DNA of 9,796 nt from Syntrophorhabdus sp. PtaB.Bin184 (GCA_002067555.1 MVQQ01000212.1:1-9796), one strand, 5' to 3'; positions 1-6,586 are shown, numbered from the stretch's first letter. Notes: generated from the sequence alone by a model not told the origin. Made by a program: numbers and translations.

Positions 1-1
1 G

Positions 2-478
2 ACCATCATACACTCGCTGAAGAAGGGGCGGGACAACGCGATAAAGATCAAGGGCATAGACGGGCTCGTCATACGTTTCGCGAGATGTTGCAACCCCATC
101 CCCGGAGACAACATCATCGGCTTTATAACCCGGGGGCGCGGCCTGACCGTGCACGTCGAGGATTGTCCGAATGTCCACACCTATGACGAGCAGCGCAAGG
201 TGGAGGTGAGCTGGCAGCTCAGCAAGGACTACACCTTCCCCGTGAGGTTCAAGGTAGTGGGCAACGACCGCAAGGGACTTCTCTCCGATATCTCCAGCGC
301 CATTGCCGCCAACAAGGTCAACATCATCAGCGCCTCGGCGATGACCTATCCCGACAGATCCGCGGCAGGGATCTATGAGGTCGAGATCGAGCACATGTCG
401 CAGCTCCAGAAGGTCATGAAATCCATCCAGAAAATAAAGGGAGTGCGCTCCGTCGACAGGATGAGGAGCATAACATAG
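2..478 (+). CDS. relA/spoT: Bifunctional (p)ppGpp synthetase/hydrolase (RelA/SpoT family), C-terminal part
   Basis: The reading frame is open from base 2 to a TAG at 476-478 and gives the last 158 residues; the 5' end lies outside the window. Visible residues 25-57 carry the conserved-cysteine (zinc-finger-like) regulatory domain: RCCNPIPGD, then a glycine-rich turn and VHVEDCPN, so the CC...H...C residues are present. Residues from about 75 to the end form an ACT/RRM domain, with the typical DRKGLLSDISSAIA helix start and a final KGVRSVDR strand. In the long Rel family these domains sense the ribosome and uncharged tRNA and balance the upstream hydrolase and synthetase domains. Those catalytic domains are not visible, so synthetase and hydrolase activity cannot be judged. 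The gene converges on rpmB. The GTG at 149 is an internal valine codon, not a start. Confidence 0.93.
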   Translation, partial: TIIHSLKKGRDNAIKIKGIDGLVIRFARCCNPIPGDNIIGFITRGRGLTVHVEDCPNVHTYDEQRKVEVSWQLSKDYTFPVRFKVVGNDRKGLLSDISSAIAANKVNIISASAMTYPDRSAAGIYEVEIEHMSQLQKVMKSIQKIKGVRSVDRMRSIT

Positions 479-488
479 AGACGGGAGG

Positions 489-654
489 CAGGTAATGGGT
501 TATGGGTAATAGGTCATGGGGGAAAAAGGCCAATTACCTGCGGCCTGTAAGCTATTTTCTTTGTCGGCGTGCGGGGGGGGTGGAAGATGGACGGTCGGCT
601 CCGGATCACAGGTAATGTCTTTCCTATTACCCATTACCTATAACCCATCACCTG
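489..654. repeat. Two facing arrays of a 7-bp repeat (GGTNATR) between convergent genes
   Basis: The left array (491-518, + strand) reads as four heptads: GGTAATG, GGTTATG, GGTAATA, GGTCATG. The right array (625-652) reads on the minus strand as GGTGATG, GGTTATA, GGTAATG, GGTAATA. Both are preceded by CA, so 489-513 and 623-654 form a large imperfect inverted repeat. There are also smaller local stems: 489-496 with 533-540, and 610-617 with 632-639. The element fills the gap between the converging Rel-family gene and rpmB. It could fold as RNA from either side, but no U-rich tract follows, so a classic terminator is not supported. No coding sequence was found here. Confidence 0.7.
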
Positions 655-660
655 TCTTCA

Positions 661-852
661 CTATACTGCTTTCTGAAAATTGCCCTTCTTGATGCACTTC
701 GTGCAGAGTCTTGCCTTGAGGGTTTCGCCGTTCTTCACGATGCGGACGGTCTGCAGGTTCGGCCGCCATTCCCGCTTGGTTTTGTTGTTCGCGTGACTCA
801 CGTTGTGACCGATTTGTTTCCCTTTTCCACAGATCTCACAGACCCTTGCCAT
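661..852 (-). CDS. rpmB: 50S ribosomal protein bL28
   Basis: The 63-residue product is a small basic protein with the bL28 pattern: start [20 protein letters not shown], then [13 protein letters not shown], then a C-terminal RLCTKC. bL28 is a structural protein of the large ribosomal subunit. Cysteines 5, 8, 50 and 53 make two CxxC pairs, so this is the zinc-binding form, not the cysteine-free paralogue some bacteria use under zinc limitation. The length is normal for the short bacterial form. The ATG at 850-852 is preceded by AGGAGG with a 6-base spacer. A sigma70-type promoter lies about 53 bases upstream. The gene appears to be transcribed alone, facing the Rel-family gene. Confidence 0.97.
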   Translation of the reverse strand: MARVCEICGKGKQIGHNVSHANNKTKREWRPNLQTVRIVKNGETLKARLCTKCIKKGNFQKAV

Positions 853-904
853 TTGTGACCTCCTGACCTTGTCCGAACTTCCTTGAGTTCCTTTAAAGAC
901 AAAG

Positions 905-934
905 ATTTTACCCGGTTAAACCATCGTATGTCAA
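905..934 (-). promoter_or_regulatory. Sigma70-type promoter of rpmB
   Basis: On the minus strand a perfect -35 TTGACA (929-934) is followed after 18 bp by TAAAAT (905-910), one base from the consensus -10. Transcription would start near 898, giving a leader of about 45 bases before the rpmB ATG. Found by eye, not tested. Confidence 0.7.
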
Positions 935-1011
935 CACTTTTATCGGCAAGGAGCGCGATAGGGTCAGAGGATAGGGAAAGCCCCTTCACAGGACGTCCGG
1001 GAATGGATAAG

Positions 1012-1047
1012 ACCGATAGGACATATGAGACATACGGGACATATGGG
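1012..1047. repeat. Four-copy 9-bp tandem repeat
   Basis: The + strand reads ACCGATAGG, ACATATGAG, ACATACGGG, ACATATGGG in register. The first unit is degenerate and the other three differ at only a few positions. It lies in a non-coding stretch and has no obvious function. Confidence 0.65.
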
Positions 1048-1306
1048 GTGCGGTTGTCCTTCATTCCTCACCTTCTGCTCCTCGCTATTAGCAGTGAATG
1101 ATTTCGCTGAGATACGGGGCGGTGACGGGAGATGCCGGTCAAACCCCTGTAAATGATTGCCGAAAAACATCCTTGATCGAACCATTACGAAAAAGCATCG
1201 GATTTGTGAATTATCTCTATAGGCGTTGAAATGATTGCTGTTTTCATCATGCACAGTAACAGGGCAAAAAGGGCAAAATCCTTTGGCATCATGACGTTGA
1301 CCGCCT

Positions 1307-1351
1307 CTTTCCACAACTTGTCAACAGGAAATCCACAACCGATGTGGAAAA
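1307..1351. promoter_or_regulatory. Cluster of DnaA-box-like words
   Basis: Within 45 bp there are CTTTCCACA (1307-1315), TTGTCAACA (1318-1326), AAATCCACA (1329-1337) and, on the minus strand, TTTTCCACA (1343-1351). The last matches the DnaA box consensus TTWTNCACA exactly, the first misses by one base, and the other two miss by two. TCCACA at 1332-1337 and TGTGGA at 1343-1348 also form a perfect 6-bp inverted repeat. The neighbouring genes are not those usual at oriC, so this may be a minor DnaA-binding site or chance. Confidence 0.3.
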
Positions 1352-1376
1352 CCGGGGTTCGCCTGGGTGAGGTGCG

Positions 1377-1889
1377 TCAACGGCCCGTTGAGGTGCTGCC
1401 GAAACGGACCCTGACACCCCGCGTGATGGCACACTCTTTCGCCTCGCCCGCGTTCACTTCCAGGATATACCGAACAGGATGGCGGGAGCTTATGTCCGTC
1501 TCGTCGTGCGGACGCGCCCCCCGGTGAACATGAACGACCTCGTACCGTCCGTTGATGAAGATGATGTCGAGAGGTATCCAGGTGTTCTTCATCCAATAGT
1601 TCTGAATCTCGTCGCGGTCGTGGACGAAAAGCATTCCCGTGCGCCTGCGCAGAGAGGTTCTGAACATGAGTCCCTGCGCCTGCTGCTGGGGCGTTATCGC
1701 CGGCTCCGCCTCGAAACGGCAGAGTTCGCGGTCTTTAGCATCGAAGAAAATGACGCTGACGCCGGGAACGTCCGATGCTGAAACAGCGAGCGAAGCGGGG
1801 AAGAGCGTCAAGGCCAACAGGAAACAGAAAGGAGAAAAGAGCAGACGGAAGAACCTTCTCCGTGACGCGGTGCTGGTGGGATCTTTCAT
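1377..1889 (-). CDS. Exported DUF192 family protein
   Basis: The 170-residue product has a basic N-terminus (SRRRFFR) and a hydrophobic run at about residues 13-36, ending in a small-residue site near AVSASD. This looks like a Sec signal peptide, cleaved around residue 38. The rest is a DUF192 domain (Pfam PF02643): E-A-x-T-x-x-Q-x-x-GLMFR at about 61-77, then GMLFVH, then YWMKNTWIPLDIIFI at about 98-112, then YILEVNAG at 141-148. The family is widespread and its biochemical role is unknown. No lipobox cysteine is seen, so a soluble periplasmic protein is more likely than a lipoprotein. The start is uncertain: the ATG at 1887-1889 has AAGGA only one base upstream, but no other in-frame ATG precedes the conserved domain. 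It is separated from the operon upstream by about 200 bp. Confidence 0.85.
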   Translation of the reverse strand: MKDPTSTASRRRFFRLLFSPFCFLLALTLFPASLAVSASDVPGVSVIFFDAKDRELCRFEAEPAITPQQQAQGLMFRTSLRRRTGMLFVHDRDEIQNYWMKNTWIPLDIIFINGRYEVVHVHRGARPHDETDISSRHPVRYILEVNAGEAKECAITRGVRVRFGSTSTGR

Positions 1890-2055
1890 TCCTTATGGTG
1901 CGCCGGACAGGAGGAAAAGTCAAGAAGACGATCTCCGCGCAGTGATGGACCTGAGGTTGCAGGCGACAGTCGAAGACACGTGGTGATCGGGCCACGGACT
2001 CTCCTGTCCGGGTTATGACGGCACGGCAGAAGCGCAACGGTGATCGGGAGCAATG

Positions 2056-2074
2056 AAAACCAGAGGGGTTCTGG
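2056..2074 (-). terminator. Possible weak terminator after the CoADR-rhodanese gene
   Basis: On the minus strand CCAGA (2074-2070), a 5-base loop and TCTGG (2064-2060) are followed by TTTT (2059-2056), starting 11 bases after the stop codon of the upstream gene. The stem is only 5 bp plus a possible G-T pair and the U-tract is short, so it would be weak. Its position at the end of the apparent operon is the main argument for it. Confidence 0.4.
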
Positions 2075-2085
2075 CGTGCCGAATG

Positions 2086-3741
2086 TCAATGTTCTCTCAT
2101 GGCGGCGGTGTACGTTTTGTATCCGCCGCTGAGGTTCTTCGACCTGAAACCTCTCTGCGCCAGGATCCGGTGACCCGCGTACGACCGCGATCCAACCTCA
2201 CAGTACGTGATGTAAAACTTCTCCCTGTCCAGTTTCTCCATCTTCCTTCTCAGCCGACCGAGGGGAACATGCACGGCCCCCTCTATCGGGGAACTCCTCA
2301 TCAGGTCTTCCATGTCCCTTAAATCCAGAAGGACTGTGTTGTCCGCCATATCCTTCAGGTCCCCGGCGTGCACGACCTCGTGATCCCCCTTCAATATGTT
2401 GGAGGCAACGAAACCGGCGATGTTGACGGGATCTCTGGCCGACGAGAACGGAGGGGCGTAGGCCAGATCGATGTCTTCAAGGTCAAAGACCGTCATGGAA
2501 CCGCGAATGGCCGTTGCCATCACATCGATGCGCTTGTCCACCCCGGCTCCTCCCACGATCTGGCTTCCCAGGATCCGGCCGCTTCCCGGTGAGAAGACAA
2601 GCTTGATGGTCATCATCTCGGCTCCTGGATAGTATCCCGCGTGAGAGTTTGAATGCGTATAACTGACGAGATGCGGCACCCGACGCATACGCAGCGTTTT
2701 CTCGCTGGCACCTGTCGACGACACCGTGAGGCCGAAGACCTTCACGATCGAAGTCCCCAGGGTACCCCCGTAGACCGTTCGTCTCCCCATCGCGTTGTCC
2801 GCCGCGACCCTGCCCTGCTTGCTCGCCGGGCCTGCCAGCGCGGCCAGCACGGGAAAGCCGGTCACGAGGTCATTGACCTCAACGGCGTCGCCGACGGCGA
2901 AGATGTCCGGGTCCGAGGTCATCATCAACGGGCTCACCTTTATCCCTCCAAGATCGCCGATCGCGAGACCGCAGCCCCGGGCAAGCCTGGTGTCCGGCCG
3001 GACCCCCATCGAGAGAACGAGCATGTCACAGGGGACCTCCTCGCCGCGGTCCGTCATGACCGCCGACACCGTCTTTAGCCCCGCCACGGAGGAGATGCTC
3101 CGTTCGAGCAGCAGATCCACTCCATTCTCCCTAAGATGATCGTGGACCGCCGAGACCATCTCGCAATCGAGGAGATTCATCACCTGCGGCAGTCTCTCCA
3201 CAATGGTGGTCTTGACGCCCTTTTTCGAGAGATTCTCCGCCATCTCGAGACCAATGAAACCGGCACCGATGATGACCGCCGTCCGCGGTCCTCTCCTGTC
3301 CGCGTGCATCTTTATCCTGTCGGCATCGGAAACACTCCGGAGGCTGAAAACATTGTCGAACGCGCCGTATCCCGCGGGGAGGCTCACGGGCTCCGCTCCG
3401 GGAGAAAGGATGATCCTGTCATAGGACTCACGGTAACTCTCTCCCGTCCTGAGGTCCTTAACGACAACCTCCCTGGCGGCCCTGTCTATGGAAAGCACAT
3501 CAGACAGGGTCCTGACATCGATACGATACCGTGCCTTGAATTCCTCCGGCGTCGTGATCAGGAGGTCGTTACGGGTCCCTATCACGTCTCCGATGTAGTA
3601 GGGAAGACCGCAATTCGCAAAGGATATGTATTCCCCGCGCTCGAAAACGATGATACCGGCGTCCTCGTTGAGACGCCGTGCGCGCGCCGCAGCGGTGGCA
3701 CCTCCGGCGACACCCCCGATGATCACAAGTTTGCATGACAT
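2086..3741 (-). CDS. CoA-disulfide reductase/polysulfide reductase-like flavoprotein fused to rhodanese
   Basis: The product has 551 residues. An N-terminal FAD motif GGVAGGATAAAR (9-20) is followed by SFANCGLPYY, with Cys44 in the position of the single redox cysteine of CoA-disulfide reductases. An NAD(P)H-binding IIGAGFIGLEMAE lies at 157-169, a second FAD motif FAVGDA at 281-286, and YAPPFSSARDPVN at 428-440 is typical of the CoADR dimer domain. Residues from about 455 onward are a rhodanese domain with active-site loop YCEVGSRS (Cys514). Such fusions are known as NAD(P)H-dependent CoA-disulfide, CoA-persulfide or polysulfide reductases and are probably cytoplasmic. Both catalytic cysteines are present, so the protein should be active. 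The ATG has GAGGA 7 bases upstream. It is the last gene of the flavoprotein operon, 51 bp after the small hypothetical gene. NADH oxidase activity is the alternative reading of the reductase half. Confidence 0.9.
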   Translation of the reverse strand: MSCKLVIIGGVAGGATAAARARRLNEDAGIIVFERGEYISFANCGLPYYIGDVIGTRNDLLITTPEEFKARYRIDVRTLSDVLSIDRAAREVVVKDLRTGESYRESYDRIILSPGAEPVSLPAGYGAFDNVFSLRSVSDADRIKMHADRRGPRTAVIIGAGFIGLEMAENLSKKGVKTTIVERLPQVMNLLDCEMVSAVHDHLRENGVDLLLERSISSVAGLKTVSAVMTDRGEEVPCDMLVLSMGVRPDTRLARGCGLAIGDLGGIKVSPLMMTSDPDIFAVGDAVEVNDLVTGFPVLAALAGPASKQGRVAADNAMGRRTVYGGTLGTSIVKVFGLTVSSTGASEKTLRMRRVPHLVSYTHSNSHAGYYPGAEMMTIKLVFSPGSGRILGSQIVGGAGVDKRIDVMATAIRGSMTVFDLEDIDLAYAPPFSSARDPVNIAGFVASNILKGDHEVVHAGDLKDMADNTVLLDLRDMEDLMRSSPIEGAVHVPLGRLRRKMEKLDREKFYITYCEVGSRSYAGHRILAQRGFRSKNLSGGYKTYTAAMREH

Positions 3742-3787
3742 AGATAGGTCCTCACGTGAAGCAGATGGTTAGCAGGTCCTTCCGCGG

Positions 3788-3818
3788 CCCAATCAGGACT
3801 TGCTGCATCCTGATTGGG
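3788..3818. repeat. Perfect 11-bp inverted repeat over the stop codon of the small hypothetical gene
   Basis: CCCAATCAGGA (3788-3798) and TCCTGATTGGG (3808-3818) are perfect complements around a 9-base loop. The stem includes the TGA stop (3793-3795) and the last codons of the gene at 3793-4062. No U-tract follows on either strand, so it is more likely an mRNA-stabilising or processing hairpin between two operon genes than a terminator. Confidence 0.6.
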
Positions 3819-4062
3819 AATAGCTGGCCCCTTTTATGAAACGTTCCACGCGCTCCCGCGCGGCGTCAAGGAGAACTGCCCGCGTTTCCCCGGAGACATC
3901 GTCCCCTTCCTCCAGTGCACATTTCGTCAACCGGTCGACAAGCTCTTCCTTCGCTGCAGACGATCCAAGATCCCGCCTGAGCGCCGTCATCGCGTCCCCG
4001 ACATGGTCGAAGTCGAAGACATCCTCTATCATCTCCCTGGCATCTTCCCGTGTCATACTCAT
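3793..4062 (-). CDS. Small acidic protein of unknown function in the flavoprotein operon
   Basis: I do not recognise this 89-residue protein. It begins MSMTREDAREMIEDVFDF and is rich in Asp, Glu, Arg and Ala. It looks mostly helical and soluble, with no signal peptide, membrane segment or metal motif. Two cysteines are visible: one mid-sequence in LTKCALEE and one near the end in SGCSKS. A longer frame begins at 4074, but the ATG at 4060-4062 is preferred because GGAGG lies 5 bases before it; the ATG at 4074 contains that site and has no site of its own. It sits 39 bp after the ferredoxin gene and 51 bp before the CoADR-rhodanese gene, in the same direction. It is therefore probably co-expressed and could be an accessory or assembly factor; this is inference from position only. 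The length and translation signal make it a likely real gene. Confidence 0.7.
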   Translation of the reverse strand: MSMTREDAREMIEDVFDFDHVGDAMTALRRDLGSSAAKEELVDRLTKCALEEGDDVSGETRAVLLDAARERVERFIKGASYSQSGCSKS

Positions 4063-4101
4063 AGCAGCCTCCATGTTGCGGAACGATATCCTGTGTTCCA
4101 G

Positions 4102-4422
4102 TCACGTCCGCTTTATGTCACCCGTTTCCTTGTTCTTGAAATGGACCCGCATCATGAGGGGATGCCGCATGGTGAGACATTCCTCGGGGCACTCACCGAC
4201 GCAGCATCCCCCATACCAGCACTCTTCGGGGTACATGACGATGGGCGGCTTGCCCTTCTCCGGGTTGGCCACGAACACGTCCGTCGTGCATATGGTGACG
4301 CATTTGTTGCATCCCGTGCATCGCGTCTCGTCGATCACGACAGGCATGCCGGGAGTCGGGCTGTTGGGAAAAGCGTAGCACTTCTCCGCGGCGCCATCTT
4401 TCTTCATTCTCTCTTCATTCAT
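4102..4422 (-). CDS. AprB-like ferredoxin with two 4Fe-4S motifs, the second atypical
   Basis: The 106-residue product has a first cluster motif CTGCNKCVTIC (Cys35, 38, 41, 45), followed by Thr instead of the usual Pro. The second motif, at 68-78, reads CWYGGCCVGEC, with Cys68, 73, 74 and 78. Compared with CxxCxxCxxxC, position 71 is Gly and position 73 is Cys. The layout (first motif, DVFVANPEKG, then PEEC, then a C-terminal VHFKNKETGDIKR strand) resembles the electron-transfer subunit of APS reductase (AprB) and its relatives, which pass electrons to or from an AprA-type flavoprotein. That partner is encoded 20 bp upstream. GGAGG lies 8 bases before the ATG at 4420-4422; the ATG at 4405-4407 (residue 6) is an alternative. 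The protein is cytoplasmic, without a signal peptide. It is much shorter than true AprB and lacks its C-terminal tail, so dissimilatory APS reductase itself is unlikely. Confidence 0.88.
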   Translation of the reverse strand: MNEERMKKDGAAEKCYAFPNSPTPGMPVVIDETRCTGCNKCVTICTTDVFVANPEKGKPPIVMYPEECWYGGCCVGECPEECLTMRHPLMMRVHFKNKETGDIKRT

Positions 4423-4442
4423 TCTCCATGCCTCCTACCTCG

Positions 4443-6441
4443 TCAAGCCTTCTTCTTTTTCAGGTATCCCCTGTAGTCCGGGTTATGCGCTTCATAGTTT
4501 CCGGCAAGGTCCCCCTGGAAATCGAGGGCGAGGTCGCCGCTCCTCGTTGCACCGTCGACCTGCTTGACCGTGATCCACTTGTGCCATCCGGGGGGGTCAA
4601 TCTCGGGATAATCCTGGCGGAAGTGTCCGAGAACCTCAGAGCTTGCCTTTCTGGCCATGCAGGCCTCGAGCACGATCTCATCCACGGTCAGGATATTGTA
4701 GGTTTCGAGCACGCGAAGCAGGATATGGGGGTTGCTCGCATAGGCATCGGGATAGTGCTCGCTCTTGATATCCTCGATCCATTTGAGACCGATCTTCATC
4801 ATTCCCTCGTTCCTGACGGCCCCGCAATAGTTCTGCATGGCCCGGGCGCCGGCGAAACGCAGCTCCTTCCAGTCGACGCCGTTCCTGCCTGGTTTCCTCT
4901 TCGTGGGGGCGTAGACCCGCTCCCGCTCCCGCTCAACCTGCGCGGAGTCGATGGCGGGCGGACCCTCAAGCTTCATCGCGTATTCGGCCGCCTTCCTGCC
5001 CAGGTTGCCCGACAAACTCAAATCTGGCACAGGCGTGGTACCAGTAGTTTCCCGCCAGTATGGCGTCACCCACCGCGTAGAGACCCTCAAGGTTTGTCCG
5101 CAAGTCCCAGTCGACCACAACTTCTCCGCCATTCCCGAAGGCTTCCATGCGATAGGGCCCGAGGGCCATGGTGCTGTCCATGCTGGGGTAAGGCTCCCCG
5201 CTTAAGGTGAAGTAATTCTGAAGCATGTCACGATGGGAATTGAACCCCGCCGCCTCGTAGTTGACAAGGACGGGAATCTTCGTCCGTCCCTCGTTCCCAA
5301 CCATGAGGCCCCAGATCACATCCCTTTCATACCAGGGCATTCCCGCGAGGTCGGCATACAGGGGAAGAACGAACTCTCCCTTCCTGATGCGATCCGCCAG
5401 GTCCGCGGGCATCGTCGGTTTGGCGTAGAGCGGGTCCCGTGAACGCTCGGCTATGAACTTCTGTCCCGGTCTCGGAAGGCAGCGCCGCTCCACGGGCACC
5501 ACGTTGCCCTCGGAATCCACGTAGGGGACCTCCTTGCCGTTCGCATCCACGATCGTAGCCGGGTGCCAGGTGTTCCACCAGTTGCCGGTTCCGTAGGAGG
5601 GGTATTCATATCCCGGCGGCATGGCGGCCCTGCTCCGTTCCATCTGGGCAAGCTCCACGCCCGCCCTCCACATGATGGCCGGTCCATCGCCTGTTATATT
5701 GGGCTTGAACATGTCGAGGCCGATCGACTCCGTCGAGAAACGCCAGCTCCCCTGATGGCAGGACATTGCGTTTATCACGGCCTTTGCCCTGAAAACGTAG
5801 AATTCGCCGGTCCGCACGTTTATGGCCGTGGCACCGACCACGCGCGCACCCTGCTTCCCTCCCTCCGTCAAAAGGCTCGTGGCCACGACCCTGTCGAAGA
5901 CCTGTACGCCCTGCTGCAGGCATTCGTTGAAGATGGCCGGCTTGAAGGTCCCACCCCAGACACGGAACTGGAACCGGTTCTCATAATCGTAGCAGAAGAC
6001 AAATTTCGTCTTTTCATCCCTGAAAGGGGCACCCTTGAACGTGTCGTCGATGTCCCGTATCTTCGCGCCCATCTTCTCTATCTCGAGAAGCGTGTCGTAT
6101 GCCTCCCTCGCTGCGATGTACCGGGAGAGGGAGTTGGAGTACCCCTTGAAGGTGACTCTTTCCCATTCAACGCAATCCTCAGGGGTGACCTTCGATGCCG
6201 GGTTCGGCGTGTTGAGCCAGTGGTCGAAACCGGACCCGCCGCCGGACCTTTTCGGATACGCCTTGTCGAGAAGGGCAACCTTCAAACCCTTCTTTGCGGC
6301 GCTGATGGCCGCCATGCACCCACCCGGCCCGCCACCGAGCACAACCACGTCCGCGTCGATATCGTTCTGTTTATCATATCTGACGGGATAGGGCCATTCG
6401 ATCACCTGACCCGTTCGTGTTACCGCATCTTCCCAGTTCAT
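4443..6441 (-). CDS. AprA/fumarate reductase-type FAD-dependent oxidoreductase, interrupted by a frameshift
   Basis: The first frame (6441 to 4966) encodes an N-terminal FAD motif DADVVVLGGGPGGCMAAISA (29-48), the RSGGGSGFDHW turn (65-75), TGDGPAIMWRAGVELAQME (250-268) and the second FAD motif GLYAVGDA (453-460). After about residue 472 it loses sense and stops at 4966. The family signature resumes in the next frame as GNLGRKAAEYAMKLEG and runs to a TGA at 4443, including the helical C-terminal domain with GHFRQDYPEIDPPGWHKW. The span is 1999 bases, one more than 666 codons. Removing one base near 5011-5030 gives 665 residues, close to AprA length. The likely cause is a sequencing or assembly error, a recent mutation or, less likely, +1 frameshifting. 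AGGAGG lies 4 bases before the ATG. The substrate is unknown, but the pairing with an AprB-like ferredoxin implies two-electron oxidation or reduction of a small acid in the cytoplasm. Confidence 0.88.
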
Positions 6442-6499
6442 ATTACCTCCTTCGAGAACTCCACGGGCCTTGTATCATCGCCCTGGCGAATGGACTGCA

Positions 6500-6522
6500 G
6501 GAGGCCGGCATGCCGGACCTCC
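6500..6522 (-). promoter_or_regulatory. GC-rich leader hairpin upstream of the flavoprotein gene
   Basis: GGAGG (6500-6504), the palindrome CCGGCATGCCGG (6505-6516), an unpaired A at 6517 and CCTCC (6518-6522) give an almost perfect 11-bp stem with a single bulge. It would lie about 45 to 70 bases downstream of the predicted start of transcription, in the untranslated leader. One arm carries GGAGG-like bases but no start codon follows. Confidence 0.45.
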
Positions 6523-6556
6523 ATGGACTAAAATGTCGTATTGTGTGATGGACTAA
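6523..6556. repeat. Direct repeat of ATGGACTAA, possible extra operator half-sites
   Basis: ATGGACTAA occurs at 6523-6531 and 6548-6556. Related words ATGGACT (6490-6496) and ATGGACC (6577-6583) flank them, making four ATGGAC words in under 100 bp, in one orientation. 6548-6555 also forms an imperfect inverted repeat with TAGACCAT at 6561-6568. These may be extra binding sites for the neighbouring GntR regulator. Confidence 0.45.
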
Positions 6557-6560
6557 CCAA

Positions 6561-6586
6561 TAGACCATGTCTAATTATGGACCATA
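6561..6586. promoter_or_regulatory. Two adjacent palindromes, likely GntR-family operator
   Basis: TAGACCATGTCTA (6561-6573) is a perfect inverted repeat of 5-bp arms around CAT. TATGGACCATA (6576-6586) is a perfect inverted repeat of 5-bp arms around one base. Both resemble the short palindromes bound by FadR-type GntR regulators, one of which is encoded next door. The second covers the -10 box of the flavoprotein promoter and the first covers the predicted start of transcription, so binding should repress. Which protein binds is inference. Confidence 0.55.

Larger units (their letters stand above)
853..1376. other. Long intergenic stretch without a convincing gene
   Basis: About 520 bp separate rpmB from the DUF192 gene. 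Several short frames are open on both strands, but none has a recognisable protein pattern or a good ribosome site, and they overlap one another. The stretch holds the rpmB promoter at its left end, a 9-bp tandem repeat at 1012-1047 and DnaA-box-like words at 1307-1351. No tRNA cloverleaf or clear terminator was seen. A small RNA or remains of a decayed gene cannot be excluded. Confidence 0.6.

Noticed and set aside
883..1314. Short overlapping frames on both strands in the gap upstream of rpmB
   Set aside because: They have no family patterns and no good ribosome sites. One includes the 9-bp tandem repeat, translating it as a simple TYETYGTYG stretch.
1307..1351. Chromosomal replication origin
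   Set aside because: Only one exact DnaA box, no AT-rich unwinding stretch and none of the usual oriC neighbours.
3136..3738. 200-residue plus-strand frame opposite the CoADR gene
   Set aside because: Antisense to a well supported gene and without recognisable motifs.
4443..5132. A separate 229-residue gene overlapping the end of the flavoprotein frame
   Set aside because: Its first 40 or so residues are a shadow of the flavoprotein frame, and family sequence begins only at GNLGRKAAEYA. It is the C-terminal part of the same gene after a frameshift.
4102..6441. Dissimilatory APS reductase AprBA
   Set aside because: The ferredoxin is far shorter than AprB with an altered second motif, the order is flavoprotein before ferredoxin, and no sat or qmo gene is present. 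Only a family-level resemblance is supported.
5563..6531. 322-residue plus-strand frame opposite the flavoprotein gene
   Set aside because: Antisense shadow: no ribosome site or family motif, and the opposite strand encodes clear FAD motifs throughout.
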